A DNA stretch of 64,000 nucleotides from an uncultured Bacteroidota bacterium (GCA_903944895.1 CAJATL010000335.1:1-64000); one strand, 5' to 3'; positions 20,176 through 30,783 are shown, counted from the stretch's first letter. Numbers and translations are program-made. Notes: generated by a model not told the origin, from the sequence alone.

Positions 20176-20864
20176 AGGTTGGTTTTAAAGCAGTTTTCGA
20201 AATTAGTAAACACAATTTTTTTGATTTCCAGGATCGACATTCTTTTAATATTTGCTGCCTCAGCATAAATCTCCTCGATACTGTAACCTGAATCATCGGT
20301 TTCCAGAAAAAAACGATCATCCGGAATATGACTGAAAATAAGGTAAGCATTGGATTTTTGATTCAAAAGGGCGTGTCCGAACGAAAGATAAAACCCATGT
20401 TTCAGCATACTTCCGGCAATTTGAAGGTTGTTGTTAAATCCATGAAAAATCAGGGTCGTTTTACTTTTCGATGTCAGGTACAATGAAACAACTTCAGGAA
20501 AAGCCTTCACACAATGAATAATCAAAGGCTTTCCGACAGTAGTGGCTATTTCGAGCTGTTTTGTGAAAACGGCTTTTTGAATCTCAAAATCAACATTACT
20601 AAGTCTGTCAAGCCCGGCTTCACCGATGGCAAGCAGATGCCTGTTTGGCGCAACTTCTTCAATGTGGAGTATGTCACGTTCGAAATTTAATGTATTGATG
20701 TGCCAGGGGTGCAAACCAGCCGAGAAAAACCGATCATTATTTTTGCTCATGCCGGGAACATCGGCGGCAAAAACGTTTTCGACGGCTAAAATATCATTAG
20801 CCGAAACAAAACGATGGGTATGAATATCGATAAATGGCGGTGCTGACAATGTTTTTTTGGGCAA
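20172..20864 (-). CDS. TatD family hydrolase
   Basis: FIDIHTHRF, GLHPWHI, AIGEAGLD, PLIIHCVKA, FLETDDSG; overlaps tcdA by 4 bp. Confidence 0.88.
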   Translation of the reverse strand: MPKKTLSAPPFIDIHTHRFVSANDILAVENVFAADVPGMSKNNDRFFSAGLHPWHINTLNFERDILHIEEVAPNRHLLAIGEAGLDRLSNVDFEIQKAVFTKQLEIATTVGKPLIIHCVKAFPEVVSLYLTSKSKTTLIFHGFNNNLQIAGSMLKHGFYLSFGHALLNQKSNAYLIFSHIPDDRFFLETDDSGYSIEEIYAEAANIKRMSILEIKKIVFTNFENCFKTNL

Positions 20865-20922
20865 AGATAAAATTTACCCCGAGATCCGGGTGAAAAGCAT
20901 TTTCAGTATCGTAACAGGGTCG

Positions 20923-22587
20923 TCAAACAAGATCATCTTTATTCGACTTTTGGCGTTTTGTGTAATAAATCGAAATCCCGATCGAAATTATAGCCAGGAC
21001 CAAAAACGCCAAAACCCTGAATACCATGTCGATTTTTTGAAAATCAACAATGAAAAGATAAAATGCTGAGGCTGCGAAAGTAAAGATTGACATCCAGCGG
21101 TATTTGAGGTTTTTGAGCAGAATACTCAATCCAAAATAAACCAGAGCAAGGGCCGTCCACGAAATGGTCACAAAACCTACCGGGACTGATTTATGTAAAG
21201 CGTAAAGCATCATTATAAAACCGATAATCATGTAAATATTGCGCAGAAAATCTGTTTTTATCCCGAGCCTTTCGCTCTGCAAATGCAGTATCCTGGCTGT
21301 TACCAACGAAACAATTGCAAACGAAAAATTGACGGAACTCAATGATTCGCCCACAGCTTTATAGGTAATCAGCAGCCCGATGAACATCAATAAATTCATA
21401 AAAACGATAAACTTTGAGCGAAACCACAAAGCCATCGAAACCACAAGCAAACTCTCGAAAGCCAGCAGCATAAATGCAGCAGGAAATCCGAGAAACCCAT
21501 AAACAACAATGCTCAATGCACTAAAACTGTAAAGCGCATATAGCGCACGAATGTTTTTCCAATCGGTTTTAAGTTTCATAAATACCGAGTAGGCAAAGGC
21601 AAAAATGAAAATTGTTGTAAAAAGCCAGACATAATCTTTCGCAAAAAAGGTAATCACCATTAAAAAGAGCAGCAGTGAAAAACCAATTCCATTCATCACA
21701 ACCACTGAAACAACAAAATCAGGCGATATTTTATCTTTAGACTTATAAAGTGCTGTTAACGAAAAGATAAAGGCGATAATAAAAATGTAGATGTAACCAA
21801 AATCATGTACTTTGATCAGGCCAAATTTATGAGTCATCATTGGATTATTAAAAATCCAGATCAGCAGGGCAAAATAGATTAAAACAACCGAAAACCTTAC
21901 CTGTCGGCTCAAATCAAATTTGAAAAACAAAACCATCGAAACGGCCGCTGCGATGGTACACAATGTCAATGTGATGTGTGCATTGCTGGAAACCATGGCT
22001 GTAAAAACGGCGAAAATCATGGCAATAACCGAAAACAACTCCGATTTTTTGCGAACCGCCATATAAAATTGAACAGTGGTGACTATGACCAGCAAAGAAG
22101 CAGCAAATATTTCGTTCCCGATTAAAGGATTACCGGTTAAGAAATGCAACCGCAAAGTGAAATAATAAATTAGTAAATAACCTATTATTTCGAACATCAG
22201 CGACATGTGTTTCAGCGATTCCCTGATTTTAAAGGAAAGCATGAAAATCCCCGCAACAGAGGCAAATCCAGTGAGGCTTGAAATCCATCCAAACCCCTTT
22301 TTTGAGATAATTTCTGTTAAAAAAATGATTCCGAACAAAAGCACAAAATTCCCAAGCCAGGCAAGGCCGTACTCACCAACTTTGCTTTCGCTGATGTTCA
22401 GATTAAGATTAATCTTCAATTCTTCATCGGGCTCAGACTTAAAAGCCCTTGTATCAGCAATACTTTGAATGTTTTGTGTATTGGTTTTCTGGTCGTTTTC
22501 GATGGCTGATAGCCTGTTTTCGAGCGAATTCAGCCTTTCGAGAATATCCTTTAGTTCAGGATACATGTTGCTTCCGGAATTTTCCAT
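20923..22587 (-). CDS. polytopic membrane protein (DUF2339-like)
   Basis: N-terminal coiled coil followed by many hydrophobic segments. Confidence 0.65.
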   Translation of the reverse strand: MENSGSNMYPELKDILERLNSLENRLSAIENDQKTNTQNIQSIADTRAFKSEPDEELKINLNLNISESKVGEYGLAWLGNFVLLFGIIFLTEIISKKGFGWISSLTGFASVAGIFMLSFKIRESLKHMSLMFEIIGYLLIYYFTLRLHFLTGNPLIGNEIFAASLLVIVTTVQFYMAVRKKSELFSVIAMIFAVFTAMVSSNAHITLTLCTIAAAVSMVLFFKFDLSRQVRFSVVLIYFALLIWIFNNPMMTHKFGLIKVHDFGYIYIFIIAFIFSLTALYKSKDKISPDFVVSVVVMNGIGFSLLLFLMVITFFAKDYVWLFTTIFIFAFAYSVFMKLKTDWKNIRALYALYSFSALSIVVYGFLGFPAAFMLLAFESLLVVSMALWFRSKFIVFMNLLMFIGLLITYKAVGESLSSVNFSFAIVSLVTARILHLQSERLGIKTDFLRNIYMIIGFIMMLYALHKSVPVGFVTISWTALALVYFGLSILLKNLKYRWMSIFTFAASAFYLFIVDFQKIDMVFRVLAFLVLAIISIGISIYYTKRQKSNKDDLV

Positions 22588-22783
22588 AGTAAAATCCTCT
22601 CTGATTTAAAAATGATAATGCTTCCTATAAGAATTCCCAACAAAACCGTGTTAACATGTTGTTGGTTAGTTATTTAAATCTTATCTTAAAATACAGCAAA
22701 CCATCTGCTACAACACCTGAATTCAAAAAATACCCGGGAATTATTGCCCTGAAATGGCAACAAAACAACCTGATGTTGATGAA

Positions 22784-23992
22784 TTATTCAGCCGGCAAAT
22801 GTTCGTGCTGGGTTTTTTTCCATGGCGGAAACAACCAGAGCAGGAAAGCAAGTATTAAAAATGGAATAACCAGCCAGATACTTGCCATCAGAAATCCTTC
22901 GGGTCCAATCAGTGATAATTTGAAGCTTGTGAAGCCATAAAAGCTCTTTGAAAATAACTGCCCGCCGATAACTACATTCCAGCGCATAAAGAAAATGCCG
23001 AATAAAACCAGTAAGCCGGTTACAAAGTAAATGGCCTGACGGATTTTTTCCTTTGGTTTGAAAAACTGAAGCGTTCCCAGAGTAATCAGCGGGATGATCA
23101 TACCGAGTAAAATCTGAAAGATCAGCAGGGTGACAAACAATTTCCCTGACATTAACAACGAAATAATTTCGAAGGATTCTTCTGCTTCATAAAACCGGTG
23201 TATCTGATCGAGCGACTCCAAAGTAAAATCGATGATGATGATGTAGAAGAGGTATTTTGCAATGGTGTCGAGACATAACATATCAATTTTTTGCCTGCGG
23301 ACGTAGTTTAAAACCATAAAAACCAGCATCACCAGAGCGATACCGGAAACCATCGCCGAAAACAGGAAAATAACCGGCATCATCACGGTTGACCACCATG
23401 GATTGGCCTTGATGGAGCCGAAGATAAATCCCACATATCCATGTAACAGAAATGCTGACGGAATCCCAATTACAGTGACGATATAGCCCAATTTATCGTC
23501 CCATTTGCGCGATTCGGGTGAAGCATCGTTAATGCCAAGGGAGAAAGCTTTGTATAGCCATTTTTTTAATCCTTTCGCATCTTTTGACCAAACCACCATA
23601 TCGGCCCGGTAATCGAACCAGATTTCGAGAAGTAATACCACCATTAAATACCACAAATACACAAAGCCAAAAATTGCCATTGCCGAAGTCAAATGAGGTG
23701 TTATCATAATTTCCCAGGCACGTAATGGCTGGCCCAAATGGAAAATCAGAGGCATGGTTGCAACAAGCATAAATGCAAAAGCTGTTAAAAGCGCAATTAC
23801 GTAAGTTGGCCGAAGGGCTTTAACATTAAAAACCCGCTCAAGAGATGCGAGGATAAAGGCTCCCGCAACAAGCCCGGTAATAAACGGATACAACACGATT
23901 AATATCGACCAGCTAAGTTCGATTTCGTTTGGATAAATGTATCCATCAACCTTCGAAAGAGCTTCATACAAGTGTTCAAATTGTGGATTCAT
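22784..23992 (-). CDS. nrfD: NrfD/PsrC-family quinone-interacting membrane subunit
   Basis: Polytopic protein of NrfD type, directly downstream of an NrfC-like ferredoxin. Confidence 0.9.
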   Translation of the reverse strand: MNPQFEHLYEALSKVDGYIYPNEIELSWSILIVLYPFITGLVAGAFILASLERVFNVKALRPTYVIALLTAFAFMLVATMPLIFHLGQPLRAWEIMITPHLTSAMAIFGFVYLWYLMVVLLLEIWFDYRADMVVWSKDAKGLKKWLYKAFSLGINDASPESRKWDDKLGYIVTVIGIPSAFLLHGYVGFIFGSIKANPWWSTVMMPVIFLFSAMVSGIALVMLVFMVLNYVRRQKIDMLCLDTIAKYLFYIIIIDFTLESLDQIHRFYEAEESFEIISLLMSGKLFVTLLIFQILLGMIIPLITLGTLQFFKPKEKIRQAIYFVTGLLVLFGIFFMRWNVVIGGQLFSKSFYGFTSFKLSLIGPEGFLMASIWLVIPFLILAFLLWLFPPWKKTQHEHLPAE

Positions 23993-24760
23993 TTATCGTA
24001 CCTCCTGATTTAGTGCATTATAATATAATTTACTGCCTGTGTTTAGATGAGGTTTAAGAACATACACATTTTTTGTTTTTACAAATTTTGAAACCTCACT
24101 TTCGGGATCATTTAAATCTCCTGAAATCCGCGCCTGGGTAGGACAGTTTTGCATACATGCCGGCATTAAGCCTTTTTTAAGCCGGTGATAACAAAGCGTG
24201 CATTTATCGACCACATTTTTTGTGGGGTGAATATACCTGCAGCCATACGGACAAGCCTGAACACAATACCTGCAGCCGATACAATACTTTTCGTCGACCA
24301 AAACCACTCCATCAGGTGTTTCAAAGGTTGCTCCTACCGGACAAACCTGAACGCAGGGCGACTTGGCGCAATGATTGCACATTTTTGGGACGAAAAAACT
24401 CTTCTCGATTTCGGCATCCGGCACTGACTGGGTAAACCCGTCGATGCCTCCGTTGGGAGATTCAACAACAATAGAGCCGTCATGTTTTATGGTGTATTGT
24501 TCGACCCAATTTCTGAAAAAGAATGGCTCCTGCGGAACATCATTTTCAATTTTACAGGATTTTGCGCAATTTCCACAACCAATACATTTTTCGATATCAA
24601 TGGCAATTCCATACCATACGCCTTTTCCCTTTGGCTTATTGGCTGCAAATAATACTGCATTAAAGGATGGTATTGCCGAAGTGACTAACAGCGTACCCAA
24701 AGTCATCCCGGCATTTCTGATGAATTTACGCCTGGATTGGTTTTCTTTTACATTTTTCAT
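23993..24760 (-). CDS. Tat-exported ferredoxin with four [4Fe-4S] motifs (NrfC/HybA-like)
   Basis: SRRKFIRNAG Tat motif; CIGCGNCAKSC, CNHCAKSPCVQVCP, CIGCRYCVQACP, CTLC...CMQNC. Confidence 0.93.
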   Translation of the reverse strand: MKNVKENQSRRKFIRNAGMTLGTLLVTSAIPSFNAVLFAANKPKGKGVWYGIAIDIEKCIGCGNCAKSCKIENDVPQEPFFFRNWVEQYTIKHDGSIVVESPNGGIDGFTQSVPDAEIEKSFFVPKMCNHCAKSPCVQVCPVGATFETPDGVVLVDEKYCIGCRYCVQACPYGCRYIHPTKNVVDKCTLCYHRLKKGLMPACMQNCPTQARISGDLNDPESEVSKFVKTKNVYVLKPHLNTGSKLYYNALNQEVR

Positions 24761-25200
24761 TGTTGTGGCTGGTGTGGATTATGGCATTCGATACATTTTT
24801 CGTCGGGATTATGTTCCCTGATATCTTGCTGAGTGATTGCTTTTTCAGGCCGGGCTTTGTTAAAAGCGTGGCAGTGCGCACAAAACTCTCTGCTATCGGG
24901 TTGGTCCATTTTTTCGTTTTCCGGATCCTCAATATGTTTAAAACCAGGCCCATGACAACTTTCGCAGGCGATACTGCTATGAAGGCTTTCGTTTTTTACG
25001 GCTACAATCGAATCGTGGCAATCGTAGCAGGCTTCACTGCCAGTGTATTTTGCCGTTAGTGCAGCATTTTCCTCAAGTGCCAGGCCTCTGTAGTGGCCAT
25101 ATTGCCCGAATGAGGCGGGGGTGAGAAGGTATTTGAATAATAAAAAAACCGAAAATAATACCACTCCTAAAATTAAAAGTCGCTTTAATTGTACCGGCAT
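24757..25200 (-). CDS. membrane-anchored tetraheme cytochrome c
   Basis: N-terminal TM and four CXXCH motifs (CYDCH, CESCH, CAHCH, CIECH). Confidence 0.92.
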   Translation of the reverse strand: MPVQLKRLLILGVVLFSVFLLFKYLLTPASFGQYGHYRGLALEENAALTAKYTGSEACYDCHDSIVAVKNESLHSSIACESCHGPGFKHIEDPENEKMDQPDSREFCAHCHAFNKARPEKAITQQDIREHNPDEKCIECHNPHQPQQ

Positions 25201-25496
25201 AATTTGTTCGTTTAGTATTTGTTTAACATGAACAAATGTAGATATTTAATTACTAACAATAGAAAATAATATTAACTATTTTTTAACTTTAATAAACCTG
25301 GTCTGCTGGTCTTTTTTATGGAAGATAGTTACTCTGAAGAAAAAGCTTTTTCAGGTGTTTTTACGGTTGACCTGCAACAAGATTTTTTTGGTATTTCCAA
25401 ACAAATTGTCTACATTGACCAGATGCATAATAATTATCTGCAAAAGAAATTTTACTTTACTAAAAACGCCAACAATATTATTAGTGGGGGAGAAAG

Positions 25497-25528
25497 AAAA
25501 AGGGTGCCTCGTAAAAAGCACCCTTTCA
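25497..25528 (-). terminator. terminator-like hairpin downstream of the NapC-like gene
   Basis: aaagggtgc-ctcgtaaaaa-gcaccctttc. Confidence 0.65.
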
Positions 25529-25567
25529 ATCTTTTGAAGCGGTAAAATTGCAAACTCCTGGTATGTA

Positions 25568-27073
25568 TTAATAGAGTTCAGCGTGACATGTTGAACATAA
25601 TTCTGTCTTCCATGCATCATCAATATCAACCGGATGTTTAAATTCGAGTGAATCACCAGCCATGGCAGCTTCCATACTTCCCGGTGTTCCTTGTGCAACG
25701 AAAATATGACACAAATTGCAATCTCTCGAAATTGTTTCACCGTCAGCAGTGCTATGCTGTTGGTTGTGACATCGGAAACATCCGTCTGAGGTCTTGTGTC
25801 CTAAATGAATGGGATAAGCGCTCCATTTTACTTTCATTTCGGGGAAAATATTCTTATTAAAACCTGCAAGAATGCCCACCACAGCCTTTTCGATATCTGC
25901 TTTTTGAGAATTAAAAACTTCGGGGTATTTCGATTCATAATAACTAAAAATCCCTGACCTGATTAACATCGTAGCGCTGTCGGTTGTACCATAATCAACA
26001 TTAAGCACCTGCATAGCTGCAGCCTTGATATTGGGTAATGTTTTTGGGATTTCACCATTTGTAAGTGCATTATCAACAAACAACTGCGGCGGTTGATAAT
26101 TGTGAGACGGGCGGTTGTGGCAATTCATGCAATCCATTACATGGATATTCTTACTGTCGGTTTGTGAAATGTCAATTGTCGTGTCCGGACTTTGGAAAAC
26201 CTTAACTTTTCCGGTTTTAAGATTTGTGTAGCGAATCCATGGAATTATTTCTTCCCTGTCTCCGGAGGCTACGTATTCAATTTTTACGTTTTGGTTGATG
26301 TGCCAGTGAATCCCTTCCACTAAGCCCAGGGCTTTGTAGGTAGCACCAATTTTCATTTGTTGTGAAATGTCCCATTCTGTATTTGTTTCATCGGCCAGAT
26401 AATGTTTTTCTGTCCTGAGTTTGCGGCTGTAAAATTGCTCCGGCCAATGGCACTCCTCACAGGTTTCACGTGCGGGGCGCAAGTTGGATATTGGGGTTGG
26501 AATAGGGGTTGGATACGAATTTGTTAAAACAGCATAAACCTGGTACATCCCCGAAAGTTTTGATTTTACATACCATCCGGCACCCGGTCCAACATGGCAT
26601 TCGACGCAGGCTACCCTTGCGTGGGCTGAGTTTTGATAGGCAACATATTCAGGCTTCATAACTTCGTGGCACAAAGTACCACAAAATGGCACCGATTCGG
26701 TGTAGTGAAAAGCTTCGTAACTTCCTACGGCACTCAATAACAGAAAAATTGTACTGCCTATAATAAAAACGATTAAGGCAGTCCGTTGAGAGGGCTCGTT
26801 AAGGTTTACAACCGGAAACTTGGTTGGAGGTTCTGGTTCATCTTTATATTTTTTTGCGTCTCTTATCTTCCGGATGGCTCCAACAGGAATAAGAATTAAG
26901 CCAATAATCAGAAAAACCGGCAGTACAATGTAGGTGAAAAGCCCTGAATAGTTATCGCCTCTTCCAATAACAAAGTCAAGGATCATCATGAAAATAATCA
27001 TCATCAAACTGATAAATGCAAGAGCTGCTCCTGAAATCGATGTCCAGCTATAAAATGAGCGTGGTAGTTTCAT
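25568..27073 (-). CDS. NapC/NirT-family multiheme cytochrome c (7 heme motifs)
   Basis: Two N-terminal TM segments; CGTLCH (CX3CH) plus CVECH, CEECH, CMNCH, CFRCH, CNLCH, CSTCH. Confidence 0.9.
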   Translation of the reverse strand: MKLPRSFYSWTSISGAALAFISLMMIIFMMILDFVIGRGDNYSGLFTYIVLPVFLIIGLILIPVGAIRKIRDAKKYKDEPEPPTKFPVVNLNEPSQRTALIVFIIGSTIFLLLSAVGSYEAFHYTESVPFCGTLCHEVMKPEYVAYQNSAHARVACVECHVGPGAGWYVKSKLSGMYQVYAVLTNSYPTPIPTPISNLRPARETCEECHWPEQFYSRKLRTEKHYLADETNTEWDISQQMKIGATYKALGLVEGIHWHINQNVKIEYVASGDREEIIPWIRYTNLKTGKVKVFQSPDTTIDISQTDSKNIHVMDCMNCHNRPSHNYQPPQLFVDNALTNGEIPKTLPNIKAAAMQVLNVDYGTTDSATMLIRSGIFSYYESKYPEVFNSQKADIEKAVVGILAGFNKNIFPEMKVKWSAYPIHLGHKTSDGCFRCHNQQHSTADGETISRDCNLCHIFVAQGTPGSMEAAMAGDSLEFKHPVDIDDAWKTELCSTCHAELY

Positions 27074-27230
27074 AATTTTGTGTATTTGTGTTTGTTTTTC
27101 AGATGTGTTTGTTTTAATTATCTCCGTTTTCGGTTACCAGAAATGTACTTTATCATAAAGTTTATTCTGGAAAAAATAAGCCATCAAATGGTATTTTTGA
27201 ATCTCCAGACTGCAAACCTTATTAAAAAGA

Positions 27231-27277
27231 AACCAACCAGTAATTAATGGTAATATTACGTTAATTACTGGTTGGTT
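27231..27277 (-). terminator. perfect 17-bp stem hairpin, likely terminator of the tetraheme gene
   Basis: aaccaaccagtaattaa / ttaattactggttggtt, 13-nt loop, T-rich tract on the minus strand. Confidence 0.8.
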
Positions 27278-27321
27278 CATCGAAAAAAATCTTTTGTTAA
27301 AAACAAAATAATTAATAGAAA

Positions 27322-27816
27322 TTATTTTGCAGCTGCCGGATTCGGGTGAGCAATTTTTTTAGAATACTCAGCATAGTTAAACCCTTTAAAGTGTGGGCTT
27401 TCGGCGTTATGGCAAGTTTTGCATAACTTTTCGTCCGGAACAATCATGCCAGCAGCCATTGCTTTAGCTTTATCTTTCATGATAGCTGTTGGATTATAGT
27501 CTGCACCAGGTCCGTGGCAGGTTTCGCATGACACACCTTCTTCAACAGTTAGTGTACCCATGTTGGCGGCTTTAACGCTTCCTGCTGTAGCATGACATTT
27601 TAAGCATTTAGGGTCTTTGGCTTCATCACCTTTTAAACTCTGCATGGCAGTGGCATGTTTCGATTCAGACCATTGTTTGAATTGAGCTCCAGTAGCTGGT
27701 TTGTTGTGACACATTTTACATTTTTTAACTCCCACATAATCGTGAGCCTGAGCCATAGTGGCCATGTTTCCTAAGAAAAAAAGAAAACAAGCAAATAATA
27801 AACTTCTTAATAGCAT
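27322..27816 (-). CDS. periplasmic tetraheme cytochrome c (c554-like)
   Basis: Signal peptide; CKMCH, CLKCH, CETCH, CKTCH. Confidence 0.92.
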   Translation of the reverse strand: MLLRSLLFACFLFFLGNMATMAQAHDYVGVKKCKMCHNKPATGAQFKQWSESKHATAMQSLKGDEAKDPKCLKCHATAGSVKAANMGTLTVEEGVSCETCHGPGADYNPTAIMKDKAKAMAAGMIVPDEKLCKTCHNAESPHFKGFNYAEYSKKIAHPNPAAAK

Positions 27817-27987
27817 AACATTTTAAATTTTGGTTAATAATTAATTTTCAAAAATAATCTTTATCAAAGCTTCAGGCGATTAATGTTTTTATCAGAAGCA
27901 TAAACGACCTGAAACATATTTTAAAAATTTTCCCGGTTTAATAACAAAAAGAACGCCATTCTTCAAAGCGATTATTATCAAAAACGA

Positions 27988-30783
27988 TTAATAAACACCC
28001 AAAAGTAATGAATAAACAATTAATATGACCATAATTACTCCAAGGGCGAGGAATGTGAATCCAAAAAACTTAACTACTTTCATCCATTGTGGCGAAAATT
28101 CTCTTTCTACGACCATCTCATCAAGTCTGCCCGATTCAACCAATTCCTGATATTCACGGGGACGATCTTTTTTGTATTCCTCCAAAGGCACATGTCCGGT
28201 AAAAATTACAGTGTCCATCGGGAACGATTCCGGCCGGAGGTGAGTGTTAAAAAAGTGAATCGTGAAAATAAATCCTGTCGCAAGTAAGGCTTCATCGCTA
28301 TGAATAATCTGGGCAACGTTGATAGCCCAGCCAGGTAAAAACAGCGTAAAAAATTCCGGAAACCATAAAATCAAACCAGAGAAACCAATTACCGCTACAC
28401 CCCAAAATACTGCCATGTAATCAAACTTTTCCCAATAGGTCCAGCGACCATACTCAGGGCGGGGGCCTTTACCCAAAAACCATTTTATCGAATCACGCAG
28501 ATCAAAATAATCCTGCTTATTAAACATAATAGAGCCTTTGCCGAAAACAAATTCCTTAATACTGCTGCCTGCTTTAGCTCTGAGTAAAACCAGATTGTAC
28601 AGATGAAATGCGAAATACCCGAAGGTCAGGATTGCAGCAAAACGATGCAGGTTCCCGGCAATTTTAACTCCACCAAGTAAGTTAGCTACAAAAGTAGCCC
28701 ATTCCATGTGTGCAAATTTCAGTGTCATTCCGGTTAGTGCAAGCACTAAAAAGCTTATGATAACCATCAGGTGGGTAAAACGCTGCCTCGTGTTAAAACG
28801 GCGGTAATACTTGATTGGGCCTGTTTGTTTTTCGTGTTTATTCTTTTTCCGCTGTTTCATCGACTTTGGCAGCCAGATGAGTGTATGAAATCCGAAAAAT
28901 GAAAACACGGATACCAACAGAGTGGTCATTGCCCAAAATGAATAAAACAGAATGTCGTTATCGTTGTGTGTGGCATGGGTCAGATAGCCAGTAAACTCAA
29001 GATTGGCGTTGCTGTGACATTTTTTACAGGTTGTGACAATGTTTTTAAATCCTATCTGTGAGTTAGGATTTTTCCCGTTGAGAATATAGTGAGATCCATG
29101 ACAATCTGAACATCTGGCAGCTCGTAAATCACCGAGCTGGTATGCTTTGCCGTGGTAAGTTTCTTTATAGGTTTCAGAAAGTTTTTGATGGCATTTACCA
29201 CATTGCAGTGTGACTTCAGTCATGAATTTGCTTTGATCGATTTCGCTGATAATATGCGCAGAATGGCAATCGGTGCAAGTCGGGAACTTTAATTTATCGG
29301 TATTGTTTCTGATAGAGTGGTCGCTGCTCAGGTATTCGTCATAAATGCTTTTGTGGCATTTAGCGCAGGTTAACGGAACATTTGCAGGATTTACTGATGA
29401 GGCGCTATCAGACATTTTAAGTTCGTGGTGTGTAGTATGGCAATCGGTGCAAATGGCGCTTACAAGCAGGCCTTTTTCGATTAATCCCTTGCCGTGAATA
29501 CTTTTTGAATAATCAGCATAGGCATCAACCTCTTTTAAAACGGCGTGATTATTAGCCTGTCCGCCCTTGCTGTGACAGCTTCCACAAAGAGCAGGAACAG
29601 CAGACCTATAGATGGGTGATTTATCATCAGTTTTGGACTTGGTTTCATGCGTGCCATGGCAATTGGTGCAATAAGGTGCGTCTGGTTTTTTCTCAATGTA
29701 GGCCTTTCCATGCCCGCTGTCGAAATAATCGTTGGCAACTTCGATGTGGCAGTTCGAGCAATCAACCCATTTGGATGTTTCGCATGGTCGTTCCAGTTTT
29801 GGATTTGCATCAGCATGGCATTTAATACATGGAATATTTAAGTGTACCGAATTAGCCAGGTGTGAAATATCAACAGGTATGATGCTATCACCCTTAAAAA
29901 TTGGCCTTTTTGTAGTATTGGCAACATCGTGGCAAGCCAGGCACACCTTGTTGGAAACAGTTTTTTCGATCGATTGAAATTCGACAATATGTGGCGGGTG
30001 GCAATCGCTGCATGAAGGCACGGCACCAGGTTCTTTTTCCCATAATTCATTTCTGACTACTTTTTTGTGTGTCTGCTCAATTCTAACGTGACATGTCATA
30101 CAAGTAGTTGCAACCTGATCGTGATGAATAGTAGAATTTTTATCGGTATGTGGCAACACCAGGTGGTTCCCGTGACAGTCGTTACAAGTTGCAGTTACCA
30201 GAAGGCCGCTTTCGAATAATCCTCTTCCGTGAATCCCTTCACTATAGTTTTCGATAATGTTGTGCTCGGTAATATTGTAATTTCGTGATACCGGCGCCCC
30301 TTCTTTGTGGCAATTCCCGCATAAATACGGGATATTCATTTTATAGGTGCGTGAAGCCGGGTTGGTTCGGGTAAGAATGTCGTGTGTTCCATGACATTCT
30401 TTACAATCCGGGGCATAAGGATCATTTCGGCTGAAGGCTTTTCCGTGGATGCCCTGGAAAAACTCCATGTCGGCATCTTTATGGCAGCTCCCGCAATTCA
30501 CAAGCGGCATTTTTTTTATGTTGTCGGCATGAGGGAAATTCTCAGCATCTTCTTCGATATGGCATTTAACACATTCAACAGTAGCATGTACCGATTTTGA
30601 AATTGCTTCGGGTGTAATAAATAAAGATACCTTTTTGCCCTTTCTGACCATTGTCAGTTCAGGATCGCCATGGCACATCAGGCAATCATCATTTGTCTGG
30701 GCAACAAGTTTTCCCGAAATCAGTATTAAAACAAAAATCAGAATCTTGTTAACGATAATAAAATATTTTCTCTTAGCTTGCAT
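27988..30783 (-). CDS. 19-heme cytochrome c fused to a C-terminal cytochrome b561-type membrane domain
   Basis: 19 CXXCH motifs by hand count, then TM domain with conserved His (QRFTHLMV, GNLHRFAAI, GYFAFHLYN, QIIHSDEAL, FTIHFFNTHL). Confidence 0.92.
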   Translation of the reverse strand: MQAKRKYFIIVNKILIFVLILISGKLVAQTNDDCLMCHGDPELTMVRKGKKVSLFITPEAISKSVHATVECVKCHIEEDAENFPHADNIKKMPLVNCGSCHKDADMEFFQGIHGKAFSRNDPYAPDCKECHGTHDILTRTNPASRTYKMNIPYLCGNCHKEGAPVSRNYNITEHNIIENYSEGIHGRGLFESGLLVTATCNDCHGNHLVLPHTDKNSTIHHDQVATTCMTCHVRIEQTHKKVVRNELWEKEPGAVPSCSDCHPPHIVEFQSIEKTVSNKVCLACHDVANTTKRPIFKGDSIIPVDISHLANSVHLNIPCIKCHADANPKLERPCETSKWVDCSNCHIEVANDYFDSGHGKAYIEKKPDAPYCTNCHGTHETKSKTDDKSPIYRSAVPALCGSCHSKGGQANNHAVLKEVDAYADYSKSIHGKGLIEKGLLVSAICTDCHTTHHELKMSDSASSVNPANVPLTCAKCHKSIYDEYLSSDHSIRNNTDKLKFPTCTDCHSAHIISEIDQSKFMTEVTLQCGKCHQKLSETYKETYHGKAYQLGDLRAARCSDCHGSHYILNGKNPNSQIGFKNIVTTCKKCHSNANLEFTGYLTHATHNDNDILFYSFWAMTTLLVSVFSFFGFHTLIWLPKSMKQRKKNKHEKQTGPIKYYRRFNTRQRFTHLMVIISFLVLALTGMTLKFAHMEWATFVANLLGGVKIAGNLHRFAAILTFGYFAFHLYNLVLLRAKAGSSIKEFVFGKGSIMFNKQDYFDLRDSIKWFLGKGPRPEYGRWTYWEKFDYMAVFWGVAVIGFSGLILWFPEFFTLFLPGWAINVAQIIHSDEALLATGFIFTIHFFNTHLRPESFPMDTVIFTGHVPLEEYKKDRPREYQELVESGRLDEMVVEREFSPQWMKVVKFFGFTFLALGVIMVILIVYSLLLGVY

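Noticed and set aside
22656-22940. 94-aa plus-strand ORF overlapping the NrfD 3' end
   Set aside because: Overlaps a conserved CDS on the other strand, no domain
25568-27073. Cytochrome c nitrite reductase (NrfA) candidate
   Set aside because: No CXXCK catalytic heme in this or the other cytochromes; fits a NapC-like family instead
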